A stretch of 64,000 bases of DNA from Arenicola marina (taxonomy: Eukaryota; Annelida; Polychaeta; Arenicolidae), in assembly GCA_964019135.1 (NCBI GenBank), contig OZ025258.1, positions 4,731,961 to 4,795,960 of the forward strand, read 5' to 3'. Below, in pieces: positions 33,601 through 45,779 of the stretch. Below the pieces are notes generated by a model. The model ran no database searches and was not told the DNA's origin. It saw only the letters and a program-made list of their open reading frames with translations. How positions within the stretch are numbered: position 1 is the first letter of the stretch; the number at the start of each line of letters is the position of its first letter. The translations under genes were made by a program, and so were the position numbers.

Positions 33601-36600
33601 ACGGGAACGGTGTGGATACCGCACTGAGTGGCGGCAGGTTGGTCGGGGGACCTAGCAAATGGGCCACGGGAACGGTGTGGATACCGCACTGAGTGGCGGC
33701 AGGTTGGTCGGGGGACATAGCGAATGGGCCACGGGAACGGTGTGGATACCGCACTGAGTGGCGGCAGGTTGGTCGGGGGACATAGCGAATGGGCCACGGG
33801 AACGGTGTGGATACCCCACTGAGTGGCGGCAGGTTGGTCGGGGGACATAGCGAATGGGCCACAGGAACGGTGTGGATACCGCACTGAGTGGCGGCAGGTT
33901 GGTCGGGGGACATAGCGAATGGGCCACGGGAACGGTGTGGATACCCCACTGAGTGGCGGCAGGTTGGTCGGGGGACATAGCGAATGGGCCACAGGAACGG
34001 TGTGGATACCGCACTGAGTGGCGGCAGGTTGGTCGGGGGACATAGCGAATGGGCCACAGGAACGGTGTGGATACCCCACTGAGTGGCGGCAGGTTGGTCG
34101 GGGGACATAGCGAATGGGCCACAGGAACGGTGTGGATACCGCACTGAGTGGCGGCAGGTTGGTCGGGGGACATAGCGAATGGGCCACGGGAACGGTGTGG
34201 ATACCCCACTGAGTGGCGGCAGGTTGGTCGGGGGACCTAGCGAATGGGCCACGGGAACGGTGTGGATACCGCACTGAGTGGCGGCAGGTTGGTCGGGGGA
34301 CCTAGCGAATGGGCCACGGGAACGGTGTGGATACCGCACTGAGTGGCGGCAGGTTGGTCGGGGGACATAGCGAATGGGCCACAGGAACGGTGTGGATACC
34401 CCACTGAGTGGCGGCAGGTTGGTCGGGGGACATAGCGAATGGGCCACAGGAACGGTGTGGATACCCCACTGAGTGGCGGCAGGTTGGTCGGGGGACCTAG
34501 CGAATGGGCCACGGGAACGGTGTGGATACCGCACTGAGTGGCGGCAGGTTGGTCGGGGGACATAGCGAATGGGCCACAGGAACGGTGTGGATACCGCACT
34601 GAGTGGCGGCAGGTTGGTCGGGGGACATAGCGAATGGGCCACGGGAACGGTGTGGATACCCCACTGAGTGGCGGCAGGTTGGTCGGGGGACCTAGCGAAT
34701 GGGCCACGGGAACGGTGTGGATACCGCACTGAGTGGCGGCAGGTTGGTCGGGGGACCTAGCGAATGGGCCACGGGAACGGTGTGGATACCGCACTGAGTG
34801 GCGGCAGGTTGGTCGGGGGACATAGCGAATGGGCCACAGGAACGGTGTGGATACCCCACTGAGTGGCGGCAGGTTGGTCGGGGGACATAGCGAATGGGCC
34901 ACAGGAACGGTGTGGATACCCCACTGAGTGGCGGCAGGTTGGTCGGGGGACCTAGCGAATGGGCCACGGGAACGGTGTGGATACCGCACTGAGTGGCGGC
35001 AGGTTGGTCGGGGGACCTAGCGAATGGGCCACAGGAACGGTGTGGATACCGCACTGAGTGGCGGCAGGTTGGTCGGGGGACCTAGCGAATGGGCCACGGG
35101 AACGGTGTGGATACCGCACTGAGTGGCGGCAGGTTGGTCGGGGGACATAGCGAATGGGCCACAGGAACGGTGTGGATACCCCACTGAGTGGCGGCAGGTT
35201 GGTCGGGGGACATAGCGAATGGGCCACAGGAACGGTGTGGATACCCCACTGAGTGGCGGCAGGTTGGTCGGGGGACCTAGCGAATGGGCCACGGGAACGG
35301 TGTGGATACCGCACTGAGTGGCGGCAGGTTGGTCGGGGGACATAGCGAATGGGCCACGGGAACGGTGTGGATACCGCACTGAGTGGCGGCAGGTTGGTCG
35401 GGGGACCTAGCGAATGGGCCACGGGAACGGTGTGGATACCGCACTGAGTGGCGGTCTATAGTTAATGGGCCACAGGAACGGTGTGGATACCGCACTGAGT
35501 GGCGGTCTATGGTTAATGGGCCACAGGAACGGTGTGGATACCGCACTGAGTAGCGGTCTATGGTTAATGGGCCACGGGAACGGTGTGGATACCGCACTGA
35601 GTGGCGGCAGGTTGGTCGGGGGACCTAGCGAATGGGCCACGGGAACGGTGTGGATACCGCACTGAGTGGCGGCAGGTTGGTCGGGGGACATAGCGAATGG
35701 GCCACAGGAACGGTGTGGATACCGCACTGAGTGGCGGCAGGTTGGTCGGGGGACATAGCGAATGGGCCACGGGAACGGTGTGGATACCGCACTGAGTGGC
35801 GGCAGGTTGGTCGGGGGACCTAGCGAATGGGCCACGGGAACGGTGTGGATACCGCACTGAGTCGCGGCAGGTTGGTCGGGGGACCTAGCGAATGGGTCAC
35901 GGGAACGGTGTGGATACCGCACTGAGTGGCGGCAGGTTGGTCGGGGGACCTAGCGAATGGGCCACGGGAACGGTGTGGATACCGCACTGAGTGGCGGCAG
36001 GTTGGTCGGGGGACCTAGCGAATGGGTCACGGGAACGGTGTGGATACCGCACTGAGTGGCGGCAGGTTGGTCGGGGGACCTAGCGAATGGGCCACGGGAA
36101 CGGTGTGGATACCGCACTGAGTCGCGGCAGGTTGGTCGGGGGACCTAGCGAATGGGTCACGGGAACGGTGTGGATACCGCACTGAGTGGCGGCAGGTTGG
36201 TCGGGGGACATAGCGAATGGGCCACAGGAACGGTGTGGATACCGCACTGAGTGGCGGCAGGTTGGTCGGGGGACATAGCGAATGGGCCACAGGAACGGTG
36301 TGGATACCGCACTGAGTGGCGGCAGGTTGGTCGGGGGACATAGCGAATGGGCCACAGGAACGGTGTGGATACCGCACTGAGTGGCGGCAGGTTGGTCGGG
36401 GAACCTAGCGAATGGGCCACGGGAACGGTGTGGATACCGCACTGAGTCGCGGCAGGTTGGTCGGGGGACCTAGCGAATGGGTCACGGGAACGGTGTGGAT
36501 ACCGCACTGAGTGGCGGCAGGTTGGTCGGGGGACATAGCGAATGGGCCACGGGAACGGTGTGGATACCGCACTGAGTGGCGGCAGGTTGGTCGGGGGACA

Positions 36601-39600
36601 TAGCGAATGGGCCACAGGAACGGTGTGGATACCGCACTGAGTGGCGGCAGGTTGGTCGGGGGACATAGCGAATGGGCCACGGGAACGGTGTGGATACCGC
36701 ACTGAGTGGCGGCAGGTTGGTCGGGGGACCTAGCGAATGGGCCACGGGAACGGTGTGGATACCGCACTGAGTCGCGGCAGGTTGGTCGGGGGACCTAGCG
36801 AATGGGTCACGGGAACGGTGTGGATACCGCACTGAGTGGCGGCAGGTTGGTCGGGGGACCTAGCGAATGGGCCACGGGAACGGTGTGGATACCGCACTGA
36901 GTCGCGGCAGGTTGGTCGGGGGACCTAGCGAATGGGTCACGGGAACGGTGTGGATACCGCACTGAGTGGCGGCAGGTTGGTCGGGGGACCTAGCGAATGG
37001 GCCACGGGAACGGTGTGGATACCGCACTGAGTCGCGGCAGGTTGGTCGGGGGACCTAGCGAATGGGTCACGGGAACGGTGTGGATACCGCACTGAGTGGC
37101 GGCAGGTTGGTCGGGGGACATAGCGAATGGGCCACAGGAACGGTGTGGATACCGCACTGAGTGGCGGCAGGTTGGTCGGGGGACATAGCGAATGGGCCAC
37201 AGGAACGGTGTGGATACCGCACTGAGTGGCGGCAGGTTGGTCGGGGGACATAGCGAATGGGCCACAGGAACGGTGTGGATACCGCACTGAGTGGCGGCAG
37301 GTTGGTCGGGGAACCTAGCGAATGGGCCACGGGAACGGTGTGGATACCGCACTGAGTCGCGGCAGGTTGGTCGGGGGACCTAGCGAATGGGTCACGGGAA
37401 CGGTGTGGATACCGCACTGAGTGGCGGCAGGTTGGTCGGGGGACATAGCGAATGGGCCACGGGAACGGTGTGGATACCGCACTGAGTGGCGGCAGGTTGG
37501 TCGGGGGACCTAGCGAATGGGCCACGGGAACGGTGTGGATACCCCACTGAGTGGCGGCAGGTTGGTCGGGGGACATAGCGAATGGGCCACGGGAACGGTG
37601 TGGATACCGCACTGAGTGGCGGCAGGTTGGTCGGGGGACATAGCGAATGGGCCACAGGAACGGTGTGGATACCGCACTGAGTGGCGGCAGGTTGGTCGGG
37701 GGACCTAGCGAATGGGCCACAGGAACGGTGTGGATACCGCACTGAGTGGCGGCAGGTTGGTCGGGGGACCTAGCGAATGGGCCACGGGAACGGTGTGGAT
37801 ACCCCACTGAGTGGCGGCAGGTTGGTCGGGGGACATAGCGAATGGGCCACGGGAACGGTGTGGATACCCCACTGAGTGGCGGCAGGTTGGTCGGGGGACA
37901 TAGCGAATGGGCCACAGGAACGGTGTGGATACCGCACTGAGTGGCGGCAGGTTGGTCGGGGGACCTAGCGAATGGGCCACAGGAACGGTGTGGATACCGC
38001 ACTGAGTGGCGGCAGGTTGGTCGGGGGACCTAGCGAATGGGCCACGGGAACGGTGTGGATACCCCACTGAGTGGCGGCAGGTTGGTCGGGGGACATAGCG
38101 AATGGGCCACAGGAACGGTGTGGATACCGCACTGAGTGGCGGCAGGTTGGTCGGGGGACATAGCGAATGGGCCACAGGAACGGTGTGGATACCGCACTGA
38201 GTGGCGGCAGGTTGGTCGGGGGACATAGCGAATGGGCCACGGGAACGGTGTGGATACCCCACTGAGTGGCGGCAGGTTGGTCGGGGGACCTAGCGAATGG
38301 GCCATGGGAACGGTGTGGATAGCCCACTGAGTGGCGGCAGGTTGGTCGGGGGACCTAGCGAATGGGCCACGGGAACGGTGTGGATACCGCACTGAGTGGC
38401 GGCAGGTTGGTCGGGGGACCTAGCGAATGGGCCACGGGAACGGTGTGGATACCGCACTGAGTGGCGGCAGGTTGGTCCGGGGACCTAGCGAATGGGCCAC
38501 AGGAACGGTGTGGATACCGCACTGAGTGGCGGCAGGTTGGTCGGGGGACCTAGCGAATGGGCCACAGGAACGGTGTGGATACCCCACTGAGTGGCGGCAG
38601 GTTGGTCGGGGGACATAGCGAATGGGCCACAGGAACGGTGTGGATACCCCACTGAGTGGCGGCAGGTTGGTCGGGGGACCTAGCGAATGGGCCAGGGGAA
38701 CGGTGTGGATACCACACTGAGTGGCGGCAGGTTGGTCGGGGGACCTAGCGAATGGGCCACAGGAACGGTGTGGATACCGCACTGAGTGGCGGCAGGTTGG
38801 TCGGGGGACCTAGCGAATGGGCCACGGGAACGGTGTGGATACCGCACTGAGTGGCGGCAGGTTGGTCGGGGGACATAGCGAATGGGCCACAGGAACGGTG
38901 TGGATACCGCACTGAGTGGCGGCAGGTTGGTCGGGGGACATAGCGAATGGGCCACAGGAACGGTGTGGATACCGCACTGAGTGGCGGCAGGTTGGTCGGG
39001 GGACCTAGCGAATGGGCCACAGGAACGGTGTGGATACCGCACTGAGTGGCGGCAGGTTGGTCGGGGGACCTAGCGAATGGGCCACGGGAACGGTGTGGAT
39101 ACCCCACTGAGTGGCGGCAGGTTGGTCGGGGGACATAGCGAATGGGCCACAGGAACGGTGTGGATACCGCACTGAGTGGCGGCAGGTTGGTCGGGGGACA
39201 TAGCGAATGGGCCACAGGAACGGTGTGGATACCGCACTGAGTGGCGGCAGGTTGGTCGGGGGACATAGCGAATGGGCCACAGGAACGGTGTGGATACCCC
39301 ACTGAGTGGCGGCAGGTTGGTCGGGGGACATAGCGAATGGGCCACAGGAACGGTGTGGATACCGCACCGAGTGGCGGCAGGTTGGTCGGGGGACATAGCG
39401 AATGGGCCACAGGAACGGTGTGGATACCCCACTGAGTGGCGGCAGGTTGGTCGGGGGACATAGCGAATGGGCCACAGGAACGGTGTGGATACCGCACTGA
39501 GTGGCGGCAGGTTGGTCGGGGGACATAGCGAATGGGCCACAGGAACGGTGTGGATACCGCACTGAGTGGCGGCAGGTTGGTCGGGGGACATAGCGAATGG

Positions 39601-42600
39601 GCCACAGGAACGGTGTGGATACCGCACTGAGTGGCGGCAGGTTGGTCGGGGGACCTAGCGAATGGGCCACCGGAACGGTGTGGATACCGCACTGAGTGGC
39701 GGCAGGTTGGTCGGGATGCCTAGCGAATGGGCCACGGGAACGGTGTGGATACCGCACTGAGTGGCGGCAGGTTGGTCGGGGGACCTAGCGAATGGGTCAC
39801 GGGAACGGTGTGGATACCGCACTGAGTGGCGGCAGGTTGGTCGGGGACATAGCGAATGGGCCACAGGAACGGTGTGGATACCGCACTGAGTGGCGGCAGG
39901 TTGGTCGGGGGGCCTAGCGAATGGGCCACGGGAACGGTGTGGATACCGCACTGAGTGGCGGCAGATTGGTCGCGGGACCTAGCGAATGGGCCACGGGAAC
40001 GGTGTGGATACCGCACTGAGTGGCGGCAGGTTGGTCGGGGGACCTAGCGAATGGGCCACGGGAACGGTGTGGATACCGCACTGAGTGGCGGCAGGTTGGT
40101 CGGGGGACCTATCGAATGGGCCACGGGAACGGTGTGGATACCGCACTGAGTGGCGGCAGGTTGGTCGGGGGACCTAGCGAATGGGCCACGGGAACGGTGT
40201 GGATACCGCACTGAGTGGCGGCAGGTTTGTCGGGGGACCTAGCGAATGGGTCACGGGAACGGTGTGGATACCGCACTGAGTGGCGGCAGGTTGGTCGGGG
40301 GACATAGCGAATGGGCCACAGGAACGGTGTGGATACCGCACTGAGTGGCGGCAGGTTGGTTGGGGGGCCTAGCGAATGGGCCACGGGAACGGTGTGGATA
40401 CCGCACTGAGTGGCGGCAGGTTGGTCCGGGGACCCAGGGAATGGGCCACAGGAACGGTGTGGATACCGACCTGAGTGGCGGCAGGTTGGTCGGGGGACAT
40501 AGCGAATGGGCCACGGGAACGGTGTGGATACCGCACTGAGTGGCGGCAGGTTGGTCGGGGGACCTAGCGAATGGGCCACGGGAACGGTGTGGATACCGCA
40601 CTGAGTGGCGGCAGGTTGGTCGGGGGACCTAGCGAATGGGCCACGGGAACGGTGTGGATACCGCACTGAGTGGCGGCAGGTTGGTCGGGGGACCTAGCGA
40701 ATGGGTCACAGGAACGGTGTGGATACCGCACTGAGTGGCGGCAGGTTGGTCGGGGGACCTAGCGAATGGGCCACGGGAACGGTGTGGATACCGCACTGAG
40801 TGGCGGCAGGTTGGTCGGGGGCCCTAGCGAATGGGCCACGGGAACGGTGTGGATACCGCACTGAGTGGCGGCAGGTTGGTCGGGGGACCTAGCGAATGGG
40901 CCACGGGAACGGTGTGGATACCGCGCTGAGTAGCGGCAGGTTGGTCGGGGGACCTAGCGAATGGGCCACGGGAACGGTGTGGATACCGCACTGAGTGGCG
41001 GCAGGTTGGTCGGGGGACCTAGCGAATGGGCCACGGGAACGGTGTGGATACCGCACTGAGTGGCGGCAGGTTGGTCGGGGGACCTAGCGAATGGGCCACG
41101 GGAACGGTGTGGATACCGCACTGAGTGGCGGCAGGTTGGTCGGGGGACCTAGCGAATGGGCCACAGGAACGGTGTGGATACCGCACTGAGTGGCGGCAGG
41201 TTGGTCGGGGGACCTAGCGAATGGGTCACAGGAACGGTGTGGATACCGCACTGAGTGGCGGCAGGTTGGTCGGGGGACCTAGCGAATGGGCCACGGGAAC
41301 GGTGTGGATACCGCACTGAGTGGCGGCAGGTTGGTCGGGGGCCCTAGCGAATGGGCCACGGGAACGGTGTGGATACCGCACTGAGTGGCGGCAGGTTGGT
41401 CGGGGGACCTAGCGAATGGGCCACGGGAACGGTGTGGATACCGCACTGAGTGGCGGCAGGTTGGTCGGGGGACCTAGCGAATGGGTCACAGGAACGGTGT
41501 GGATACCGCACTGAGTGGCGGCAGGTTGGTCGGGGGACCTAGCGAATGGGTCACAGGAACGGTGTGGATACCGCACTGAGTGGCGGCAGGTTGGTCGGGG
41601 GACCTAGCGAATGGGCCACGGGAACGGTGTGGATACCGCACTGAGTGGCGGCAGGTTGGTCGGGGGCCCTAGCGAATGGGCCACGGGAACGGTGTGGATA
41701 CCGCACTGAGTGGCGGCAGGTTGGTCGGGGGACATAGCGAATGGGCCACGGGAACGGTGTGGATACCGCACTGAGTGGCGGCAGGTTGGTCGGGGGACAT
41801 AGCGAATGGGCCACGGGAACGGTGTGGATACCGCACTGAGTGGCGGCAGGTTGGTCGGGGGACCTAGCGAATGGGCCACGGGAACGGTGTGGATACCGCG
41901 CTGAGTAGCGGCAGGTTGGTCGGGGGACCTAGCGAATGGGCCACGGGAACGGTGTGGATACCGCACTGAGTGGCGGCAGGTTGGTCGGGGGACCTAGCGA
42001 ATGGGCCACGGGAACGGTGTGGATACCGCACTGAGTGGCGGCAGGTTGGTCGGGGGACCTAGCGAATGGGCCACGGGAACGGTGTGGATACCGCACTGAG
42101 TGGCGGCAGGTTGGTCGGGGGACCTAGCGAATGGGCCACAGGAACGGTGTGGATACCGCACTGAGTGGCGGCAGGTTGGTCGGGGGACCTAGCGAATGGG
42201 CCACAGGAACGGTGTGGATACCGCACTGAGTGGCGGCAGGTTGGTCGGGGGACCTAGCGAATGGGCCACGGGAACGGTGTGGATACCGCACTGAGTGGCG
42301 GCAGGTTGGTCGGGGGACCTAGCGAATGGGCCACGGGAACGGTGTGGATACCGCACTGAGTGGCGGCAGGTTGGTCGGTGGACCTAGCGAATGGGCCACG
42401 GGAACGGTGTGGATACCGCCCTGAGTGGCGGTCTGTAGTTAATGGGCCACAGGAACGGTGTGGATACCGCACTGAGTGGCGGTCTATGGTTAATGGGCCA
42501 CGGGAACGGTGTGGATACCGCACTGAGTGGCGGCAGGTTGGTCGGGGGCCTAGCGAATGGGCCACGGGAACGGTGTGGATACCCCACTGAGTGGCGGCAG

Positions 42601-45600
42601 GTTGGTCGGGGGACATAGCGAATCGGCCACGGGAACGGTGTGGATACCGCACTGAGTGGCGGCAGGTTGGTCGGGGGACATAGCGAATCGGCCACGGGAA
42701 CGGTGTGGATACCGCACTGAGTGGCGGCAGGTTGGTCGGGGGCCTAGCGAATGGGCCACGGGAACGGTGTGGATACCGCACTGAGTGGCGGTCTATGGTT
42801 AATGGGCCACGGGAACGGTGTGGATACCGCCCTGAGTGGCGGTCTATAGTTAATGGGCCACAGGAACGGTGTGGATACCGCACTGAGTGGCGGTCTATAG
42901 TTAATGGGCCACAGGAACGGTGTGGATACCGCACTGAGTGGCGGTCTATGGTTAATGGGCCACGGGAACGGTGTGGATACCGCACTGAGTGGCGGCAGAT
43001 TGGTCGGGGGACCTAGCGAATGGGCCACGGGAACGGTGTGGATACCGCACTGAGTGGCGGCAGGTTGGTCGGGGGACCTAGCGAATGGGCCACAGGAACG
43101 GTGTGGATACCGCACTGAGTGGCGGCAGGTTGGTCGGGGGACCTAGCGAATGGGCCACAGGAACGGTGTGGATATCGCACTGAGTGGCGGCAGGTTGGTC
43201 GGGGGACCTAGCGAATGGGCCACAGGAACGGTGTGGATACCGCACTGAGTGGCGGCAGGTTGGTCGGGGGACCTAGCGAATGGGCCACGGGAACGGTGTG
43301 GATACCGCACTTAGTGGCGGCAGGTTGGTCGCGGGACCTAGCGAATGGGCCACGGGAACGGTGTGGATACCGCACTAAGTGGCGGCAGGTTGGTCGGGGG
43401 ACCTAGCGAATGGGCCCCGGGAACGGTGTGGATACCGCACTGAGTGGCGGCAGGTTGGTCGGGGGACCTAGGGAATGGGCCACAGGAACGGTGTGGATAC
43501 CGCACTGAGTGGCGGCAGGTTGGTCGGGGGACCTAGCGAATGGGCCACAGGAACGGTGTGGATACCGCACTGAGTAGCGGCAGGTTGGTCGGGGGACCTA
43601 GCGAATAGGCCACGGGAACGGTGTGGATACCGCACTGAGTGGCGGCAGGTTGGTCGGAGGACCTAGCGAATGGGCCACGGGAACGGTGTGGATACCGCAC
43701 TGAGTGGCGGCAGGTTGGTCGGGGGACCTAGCGAATGGGCCACAGGAACGGTGTGGATACCGCACTGAGTGGCGGCAGGTTGGTCGGGGGACCTAGCGAA
43801 TGGGCCACGGGAACGGTGTGGATACCCCACTGAGTGGCGGCAGGTTGGTCGGGGGACCTAGCGAATGGGCCACAGGAACGGTGTGGATACCGCACTGAGT
43901 GGCGGCAGGTTGGTCGGGGGACCTAGCGAATGGGCCACGGGAACGGTGTGGATACCGCACTGAGTGGCGGCAGGTTGGTCGGGGGACCTAGCGAATGGGC
44001 CACGGGAACGGTGTGGATACCGCACTGAGTGGCGGCAGGTTGGTCGGGGGACATAGCGAATGGGCCACAGGAACGGTGTGGATACCGCACTGAGTGGCGG
44101 CAGGTTGGTCGGGGGACCTAGCGAATGGGCCACGGGAACGGTGTGGATACCGCACTGAGTGGCGGCAGGTTGGTCGGGGGACCTAGCGAATGGGCCACGG
44201 GAACGGTGTGGATACCGCACTGAGTGGCGGCAGGTTGGTCGGGGGACCTAGCGAATGGGCCACGGGAACGGTGTGGATACCGCACTGAGTGGCGGCAGGT
44301 TGGTCGGGGGACCTAGCGAATGGGCCATGGGAACGGTGTGGATACCGCACTGAGTGGCGGCAGGTTGGTCGGGGGACCTAGCGAATGGGCCACGGGAACG
44401 GTGTGGATACCGCACTGAGTGGCGGCAGGTTGGTCGGGGGACATAGCGAATGGGCCATGGGAACGGTGTGGATACCGCACTGAGTGGCGGCAGGTTGGTC
44501 GGGGGACCTAGCGAATGGGCCACGGGAACGGTGTGGATACCGCACTAAGTGGCGGCAGGTTGGTCGCGGGACCTAGCGAATGGGCCACGGGAACGGTGTG
44601 GATACCGCACTGAGTGGCGGCAGGTTGGTCGGGGGACCTAGCGAATGGGCCACGGGAACGGTGTGGATACCGCACTGAGTGGCGGCAGGTTGGTCGGGGG
44701 ACCTAGCGAATGGGCCACGGGAACGGTGTGGATACCGCACTGAGTGGCGGCAGGTTGGTCGGGGGACCTAGCGAATGGGCCACGGGAACGGTGTGGATAC
44801 CGCACTAAGTGGCGGCAGGTTGGTCGCGGGACCTAGCGAATGGGCCACGGGAACGGTGTGGATACCGCACTGAGTGGCGGCAGGTTGGTCGGGGGACCTA
44901 GCGAATGGGCCACGGGAACGGTGTGGATACCGCACTGAGTGGCGGCAGGTTGGTCGGGGGACCTAGCGAATAGGCCACAGGAACGGTGTGGATACCGCAC
45001 TGATTGGCGGCAGGTTGGTCGGGGGACCTAGCGAATGGGCCACGGGAACGGTGTGGATACCGCACTGAGTAGCGGCAGGTTGGTCGGGGGACCTAGCGAA
45101 TGGGTCACGGGAACGGTGTGGATACCGCACTGAGTGGCGGCAGGTTGGTCGGGGGACCTAGCGAATGGGCCACAGGAACGGTGTGGATACCGCACTGAGT
45201 GGCGGCAGGTTGGTCGGGGGACCTAGCGAATGGGCCACGGGAACGGTGTGGATACCGCACTGAGTGGCGGCAGGTTGGTCGGGGGACCTAGCGAATGGGC
45301 CACGGGAACGGTGTGGATACCGCACTGAGTGGCGGCAGGTTGGTCGGGGGACCTAGCGAATGGGCCACGGGAACGGTGTGGATACCGCACTGAGTGGCGG
45401 CAGGTTGGTCGGGGGACCTAGCGAATGGGCCACAGGAACGGTGTGGATACCGCACTGAGTGGCGGCAGGTTGGTCGGGGGACCTAGCGAATGGGCCACAG
45501 GAACGGTGTGGATACCGCACTGAGTGGCGGCAGGTTGGTCGGGGGACCTAGCGAATGGGCCACGGGAACGGTGTGGATACCGCACTGAGTGGCGGCAGGT

Positions 45601-45779
45601 TGGTCGGGGGACCTAGCGAATGGGCCACAGGAACGGTGTGGATACCGCACTGAGTGGCGGCAGGTTGGTCGGGGGACCTAGCGAATGGGCCACAGGAACG
45701 GTGTGGATACCGCACTGAGTGGTGGCAGATTGGTCGCGGGACCTAGCGAATGGGCCACGGGAACGGTGTGGATACCGCA
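27696..45779. repeat. 65-bp satellite array (with a few 51-bp units)
   Basis: The unit is GTGGCGGCAGGTTGGTCGGG, GGACCTAGCGAATGGGCCAC, GGGAACGGTGTGGATACCGC, ACTGA. There are about 275 copies. Common variants are GACCTAG/GACATAG, CCACGGG/CCACAGG, ACCGCAC/ACCCCAC and GAGTGG/GAGTCG. Short 51-bp units occur as clusters near 31330-31480, 35450-35600, 42425-42520 and 42785-42985. Block duplication is visible: 31289-31804 matches 35407-35922 at an offset of 4,118 bp (61 x 65 + 3 x 51), and 36027-36442 matches 36937-37352 at 910 bp (14 x 65), sharing the private variant GGGGAACCTAG. Confidence 0.98.

Noticed and set aside
27696..45600. Many 120-380-codon frames in the 65-bp array
   Set aside because: A 65-bp period cycles through all frames, and frame ends match point variants or 51-bp units. 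Translation of repeat only.
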